Origin: Casimicrobiaceae bacterium | GTDB lineage: Bacteria > Pseudomonadota > Gammaproteobacteria > Burkholderiales > Casimicrobiaceae | Length of the DNA stretch: 13,351 nt | NCBI GenBank assembly: GCA_955652025.1 | Contig: CATPAO010000138.1 | Coordinates: 1 to 13,351, forward strand | Reading direction: 5' to 3' | Part shown: in pieces, positions 10,098 through 13,351 of the stretch | How positions within the stretch are numbered: the first letter of the stretch is position 1 | How the letters are laid out: each line of letters starts with the position of its first letter | Made by a program: the position numbers and the translations under genes | The notes under the pieces: model-generated | Told to the model about the DNA's origin: nothing | The model's input: the letters and a program-made list of their open reading frames with translations, nothing else | Database searches by the model: none

Positions 10098-10112
10098 ACG
10101 TCGTAGAGACGT

Positions 10113-10139
10113 TCCCTCTCCCCGGCCGCGGGAGAGGGA
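10113..10139. repeat. Perfect hairpin between binding-protein and permease genes
   Basis: TCCCTCTCCC (10113-10122), a 7-base loop and GGGAGAGGGA (10130-10139) form a perfect 10-bp inverted repeat in the 111-base gap 10098-10208. CCCTCTCC...GGAGAGGG elements recur between genes in many beta- and gammaproteobacteria (recalled, not searched). No T-run follows. In the transcript it could stop exonucleases at the 3' end of the binding-protein message or partly attenuate transcription into the permeases. The rest of the gap is AT-richer (10160-10200) with a short direct repeat GATAG-tc-GATAG and nothing else I recognise. Confidence 0.65.
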
Positions 10140-10208
10140 GCTTGAGCCACGGCCCGCAAGTTCGACATCATCGGTTTGACTGATAGTCGATAGACAAGCA
10201 TTACCGCG

Positions 10209-11498
10209 TTATTTGTACCCGCGCAGAATCCGCTCCGACTCGCGTTGCGCGTCCTTCATCGCCTGCTCCGGCGTCTTGGTGCCGGTCAGCGCCGCCTGCA
10301 GTCCATCGTTCAGCGCCTTCGTCACCCGCTGGTTATCGTGCGTCGACAACTCGGCCTTCGCGTACGGCAGTTGATCGCGCGCGACCGCGGCGGGCGGAAA
10401 TCCGGCGACGTACTGTTTCATCGCCGGCGTCTCCCACGCATCGGCGCGGACGGCGACGTAGCCGGTGTCGATCCCCCATTGCGCGGCGCGCGAGGGCTGC
10501 GTGACCCATTTGATGAACTTGAACGCCGCCTCCCGCTGCGCCGGCGTCGATTTCTTGAAGACATAGAAGTTGCCGCCGCCTGTCGGGCTGCCGCGCCGCT
10601 TGTTCGCCGGCAGCATCGCGACGCCAAAATCGAACCTGGCATTGCTGCGAACATTGGTCAGGTTGCCGGTCGTCGTCCACACCATGGCTACCTTTCGCTC
10701 GAAGAAATCCTTCGGCGTCGTTCCCCACTCGACGATGCCCTCCGGATGCACTTTGTATTTGTTCACCAAGTCGACCCAGAACTGCAACGCCTCGATCACC
10801 TCGGGTTTGTCGTAGTACGTTTCGGTGCCTGCCGCGTTCATCAGGTTCACGCCGTTCTCGATCGCGAGACCCTGGAACAGCCAGTACGGAAAACCGGACG
10901 ACGGGATTTGCACGCCCCATTGCGTCACCCTGCCCGACGCGTCGCGCTTGGTGAGCTTCTGTGCGTCGTCGACCATCTCCTTCCAGCTTGCCGGCGGCTT
11001 GTTCGGATCGAGTCCGGCCTCCTTGAACGCTTCCTTGTTGTAATAGAGGACGACTGTCGAGCGCTGAAAGGGGATGCCCCACGTCTTGCCGCCGGTCTGG
11101 CTGTTTTCCATGAAGCCGGGGTAAAAGCTCTTGAGCCACGCCTGGTCGTCCGGCGTTTTCACGAGCTCGTCGAACGGAACGATCGCATCCTCGTCGATCA
11201 GCGTGTACATGTCGGTCGACAGCAGGATCGATGTCACCGGCGGCTCACCGCTCTTCACGGCGGTCAACGCCTTCGCGATCGACTCTTGGTAGCCGCCCGA
11301 ATAGATCGGTTTCAGCTTGATGTTCGGATTCTCCTTTTCGAACTCCGCCGCGAAGCCGTCGACAATTTTCGTGATGGGACCTCCGACGGCGACCGGATAG
11401 AAGAACGAGACCTCGATCGGCGTCTGCGCGAGCGCGCATGCCGAAACGAGCGCCGCAGCGATGCCCGCGGCATAGCGCCGAATGTGCGTGAACAACAT
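10209..11498 (-). CDS. ABC transporter extracellular solute-binding protein (family 1, UgpB-like)
   Basis: A 429-residue periplasmic binding protein that captures the substrate and delivers it to the two permeases. The N-terminus is a clear export signal: MLFTHIRR, hydrophobic YAAGIAAALVSA, then ALA|Q cleavage after residue 24. The stretch VSAC (18-21) also fits a lipobox, so a lipoprotein is possible. The mature part is a family 1 solute-binding protein: IEVSFFYPVAVGGPITKI, then FAAEFEKENPNIKLKPIYSGGYQE, resembling the start of UgpB, and later WGIPFQRSTVVLYYNKEAF and the C-terminal-domain WVTQPSRAAQWG. Resemblance is strongest to glycerol-3-phosphate binding proteins, but the ligand residues were not aligned, so the substrate is inferred. 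It has its own strong ribosome binding site, as expected for a subunit needed in excess. Confidence 0.92.
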   Translation of the reverse strand: MLFTHIRRYAAGIAAALVSACALAQTPIEVSFFYPVAVGGPITKIVDGFAAEFEKENPNIKLKPIYSGGYQESIAKALTAVKSGEPPVTSILLSTDMYTLIDEDAIVPFDELVKTPDDQAWLKSFYPGFMENSQTGGKTWGIPFQRSTVVLYYNKEAFKEAGLDPNKPPASWKEMVDDAQKLTKRDASGRVTQWGVQIPSSGFPYWLFQGLAIENGVNLMNAAGTETYYDKPEVIEALQFWVDLVNKYKVHPEGIVEWGTTPKDFFERKVAMVWTTTGNLTNVRSNARFDFGVAMLPANKRRGSPTGGGNFYVFKKSTPAQREAAFKFIKWVTQPSRAAQWGIDTGYVAVRADAWETPAMKQYVAGFPPAAVARDQLPYAKAELSTHDNQRVTKALNDGLQAALTGTKTPEQAMKDAQRESERILRGYK

Positions 11499-11501
11499 GG
11501 C

Positions 11502-11509
11502 TTCCTCCC
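11502..11509 (-). promoter_or_regulatory. Strong ribosome binding site of the binding-protein gene
   Basis: On the minus strand GGGAGGAA with the core GGAGG lies 5 bases before ATG 11498. It is the best Shine-Dalgarno sequence in the window, while most other starts rely on overlap with an upstream stop. It fixes the start and fits high synthesis of the binding protein. Confidence 0.8.
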
Positions 11510-11531
11510 TCGTAAAGACGCAAAAGCTGTT

Positions 11532-12623
11532 TTAGGCGAGCATTGTTGCCGCCGGTTGACGGCCTGGCAATTCGCACCGCGCACCGGCGGCATCGAAATA
11601 GTGCTGGGCACCCGGCGCCCAGGAAAGCCACGTCGGATCGCCGCGCGAGAGTCCGGTGCTTCCGGCGGCGCGCACCGCCACGCGCTCGGTGCCGACGCGG
11701 CACGAGAGCAGCGAATCGCCGCCCAGATATTCGACGCATTCGACATCGGCGCGAATGCCGCGTTGGTGCGCGAGCGCGATATGCTCGGGACGAACGCCGA
11801 GCGCGCCTCCGGAAAACGATGCAGGAAGCATCGCCGGACCGTCGGTGCCGGCGATTACCGCGCCGTCTTGCGTCGCTTGGAGTCGCAACAGATTCATGGG
11901 CGGCGTGCCGATGAAGCGCGCGACGAACGCATTGGCGGGCGCCTCGTACAATTCGACCGGACTTCCGTTCTGTTCGACCTTGCCCGCGTTCAACAACACG
12001 ACGCGGTCGGCCATCGACATCGCTTCCACCTGATCGTGGGTCACGTAGACCATCGTGATGCCGAGCTTGCGCTGCAGCGCGCGAATCTCCAGTCGCATTT
12101 CCGCGCGCAATTGCGCGTCGAGGTTCGACAGCGGCTCATCCATCAGGCAAACCGGCGCCTCGGCGATGATCGCACGACCGAGTGCGACGCGCTGTTGCTG
12201 GCCGCCGGACAGCTGCGACGGCTTGCGCGCCAGCAGCGTCGAAAGCCCGAGCAGCTCGGCGACGCCGGCAAGTCGTCTGGCGCGCTCGGCCGCCGGCACT
12301 TTGCGCACCGCGAGGCCGAACTCGATGTTCTCCGCAACCGTCAGATGCGGGAACAGCGCGTAGCTCTGGAACACCATCGCGATGCTGCGTCGCGACGGCG
12401 GCAGCCTCGTTACATCACGACCCGCGATCCTAATCCGCCCCGCGTCGGCAGCTTCCAAGCCGGCGATCAATCGCAGCGTCGTCGACTTCCCGCATCCGGA
12501 AGGCCCGAGCAGGACGTTGAGCGTGCCGGGCGCGAACTCGAACGTGACGTCGTCGACGGCCCGCACGTCGCCGCGCGCGGTCGACCAGTGCTTGCTGACG
12601 CGGTCGGCGGCAATGGCCGACAT
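11532..12623 (-). CDS. ABC transporter ATP-binding protein, UgpC/MalK family
   Basis: The ATPase that powers the importer, 363 residues, cytoplasmic. Motifs in order: Walker A GPSGCGKST (40-48), Q-loop MVFQSYALFPHLTV (82-95), signature LSGGQQQR (137-144), Walker B VCLMDEP (157-163) with catalytic E162, D-loop SNLD (165-168) and H-loop VTHD with H195. After about residue 235 comes a TOBE-type regulatory/substrate domain with LGVRPEHIAL, standard for the MalK/UgpC group that serves two different permeases. ATG 12623 shares one base with the TGA of trpC (TGATG); the frame remains open far upstream but that is trpC sequence in another frame. Gene order here is ATPase, binding protein, permease A, permease E, hydrolase. 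All motifs are intact. Confidence 0.95.
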   Translation of the reverse strand: MSAIAADRVSKHWSTARGDVRAVDDVTFEFAPGTLNVLLGPSGCGKSTTLRLIAGLEAADAGRIRIAGRDVTRLPPSRRSIAMVFQSYALFPHLTVAENIEFGLAVRKVPAAERARRLAGVAELLGLSTLLARKPSQLSGGQQQRVALGRAIIAEAPVCLMDEPLSNLDAQLRAEMRLEIRALQRKLGITMVYVTHDQVEAMSMADRVVLLNAGKVEQNGSPVELYEAPANAFVARFIGTPPMNLLRLQATQDGAVIAGTDGPAMLPASFSGGALGVRPEHIALAHQRGIRADVECVEYLGGDSLLSCRVGTERVAVRAAGSTGLSRGDPTWLSWAPGAQHYFDAAGARCELPGRQPAATMLA

Positions 12624-13351
12624 CACGGCGGACCGAACAACGCGCCGAGCGCGGCGCCCGGGTCCGGCGCACGCATGAACGCCTCGCCTACCAGGAACGC
12701 GTGCACGCCGTGCCTCCGCATCTGCGCGACGTCGCGCTGCGCGACGATGCCGCTTTCGGTGACGACGAGCCGATCCGGTGGAATCTTGCCCGCCAGATCG
12801 ATCGTCGTCTGCAACGAAACGCCGAACGTGCGCAGGTTGCGATTGTTGATGCCGATCAGCGGCGTCTTGAGTCTGAGCGCGCGCTCGAGCTCTTCCTCGT
12901 CGTGGACCTCGACCAGCACGTCCATCCGGTAATCGAGCGCGCAGTCCTCGAGCGCGGCGAGCCGCGCGTCGTCGAGTGCGGCGACGATCAGCAGGATCGC
13001 ATCTGCGCCGAGCGCGCGCGATTCGGCGACCTGATATTCGTCGATGATGAATTCCTTGCGCAGCGTGGGGAGCGCGCACGCGATTCGCGCCACGACCAGG
13101 TATTCGGGGGCGCCTTGAAAGAACGGGCGATCGGTCAGCACCGACAGGCACGTGGCGCCGGCACGCTCGAACGCCGCGGCGAGCGCCGCTGGATCGAAAT
13201 CCTCGCGCTATACCCCTTTGCTCGGACTCGCCCGCTTGATTTCGTCGATGACGGCGGGTTGCTTGGTCGCGATCCTTGCCCGGAGCGCATGGGTGAAGCC
13301 CCGCGGCGGCGGCGTCAGCCGCGCCTCGGCGTCGATGGCCGCTAACGGGCC
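12623..13351 (-). pseudogene. trpC: Indole-3-glycerol phosphate synthase TrpC, interrupted by an in-frame TAG (5' end outside window)
   Basis: TrpC closes the indole ring in tryptophan synthesis (CdRP to indole-3-glycerol phosphate). The frame runs from the right edge: [18 protein letters not shown], then [27 protein letters not shown], a TAG (13208-13210), then [61 protein letters not shown] and VTESGI. E. coli reads SPSKGVIRDDFDPA here, so only one codon (Ile/Leu) is lost, without frame change. Everything else looks under selection. The catalytic Glu and Lys of EIK..SPSKG lie before the stop, and the KEFI lysine and later glutamates after it, so neither piece alone should work. A GTG at 13141 could restart a 172-residue C-terminal fragment. 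Possible explanations: recent nonsense mutation (TTG to TAG is one step), a sequencing or assembly error, or suppression. The gene identity is certain; its loss of function is not. Confidence 0.88.
13208..13210 (-). other. trpC: In-frame amber codon within trpC
   Basis: Reading the minus strand from the right edge gives AGC AAA GGG GTA TAG CGC GAG GAT TTC, that is S-K-G-V-stop-R-E-D-F. The frame is the same as that of the downstream part ending at TGA 12623-12625. Seventy-odd bases on each side read as good TrpC without shift. Confidence 0.9.

Noticed and set aside
11522..11533. AAAAGCTGTTTT as a possible operator or terminator
   Set aside because: It is an imperfect palindrome with a mismatched centre, overlaps the ATPase stop codon, and lacks a GC stem; too weak to annotate.
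10245..12932. An 895-codon open frame on the plus strand opposite the ATPase and binding-protein genes
   Set aside because: It is antisense to two genes with intact, recognisable motifs; its protein is arginine/histidine-rich with no domain, as expected from the complementary strand of high-GC codons.
12624..13151. Extension of the ATPase frame upstream of ATG 12623
   Set aside because: This stretch encodes TrpC in its own frame, and the ATPase domain begins normally just after ATG 12623.

Overview
The window is GC-rich DNA with tightly packed genes, many of them overlapping by 1 to 4 bases. The protein sequences (ThiG, TrmB, a Ugp-type transporter, TrpC) look betaproteobacterial, most likely Burkholderiales-like. 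That placement rests on remembered family resemblance, not on a search. I see no rRNA, tRNA, CRISPR array, insertion sequence or phage gene.

Left part, plus strand (1-1800): the 3' end of thiG (thiazole synthase), a short secreted protein of unknown function whose probable TTG start overlaps the thiG stop, and trmB (tRNA m7G46 methyltransferase). They probably form one transcription unit. trmB converges on the next block with only 21 bases between the two stop codons.

Middle part, minus strand (1822-7445): a three-gene glycan operon with its own likely promoter (-10 TACAAT at 7440-7445). In transcription order it encodes a SAM methyltransferase with a long helical tail, a 639-residue GT2-GT4 double glycosyltransferase and an 860-residue coiled-coil GT2-GT4 double glycosyltransferase. 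All three start codons overlap or abut, so the enzymes are probably made together and build or decorate one surface polysaccharide. No flippase, polymerase or ABC exporter is in view, so the glycan cannot be named.

Right part, minus strand (7499-13351): trpC, then a complete ABC importer of the Ugp/Mal type (ATPase, binding protein, two permeases), then a cytoplasmic endonuclease/exonuclease/phosphatase-family hydrolase. The last four junctions within the translated blocks are overlaps. The exceptions are a 33-base gap before the binding-protein gene, which carries a strong ribosome binding site, and a 111-base gap after it that holds a 10-bp hairpin. The importer resembles the glycerol-3-phosphate system. 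The terminal hydrolase sits where ugpQ lies in the E. coli ugp operon, which suggests uptake of a phosphorylated or phosphodiester compound followed by cleavage, but the substrate is not proven.

The most unusual points are an in-frame TAG inside trpC at 13208-13210 in the otherwise intact, conserved SPSKGV-REDFDPA segment; a pair of perfect CCTAGG-centred palindromes at 7485-7505; and the compact glycan operon with four glycosyltransferase domains in two proteins. I find no convincing defence system or wholly new machinery here.
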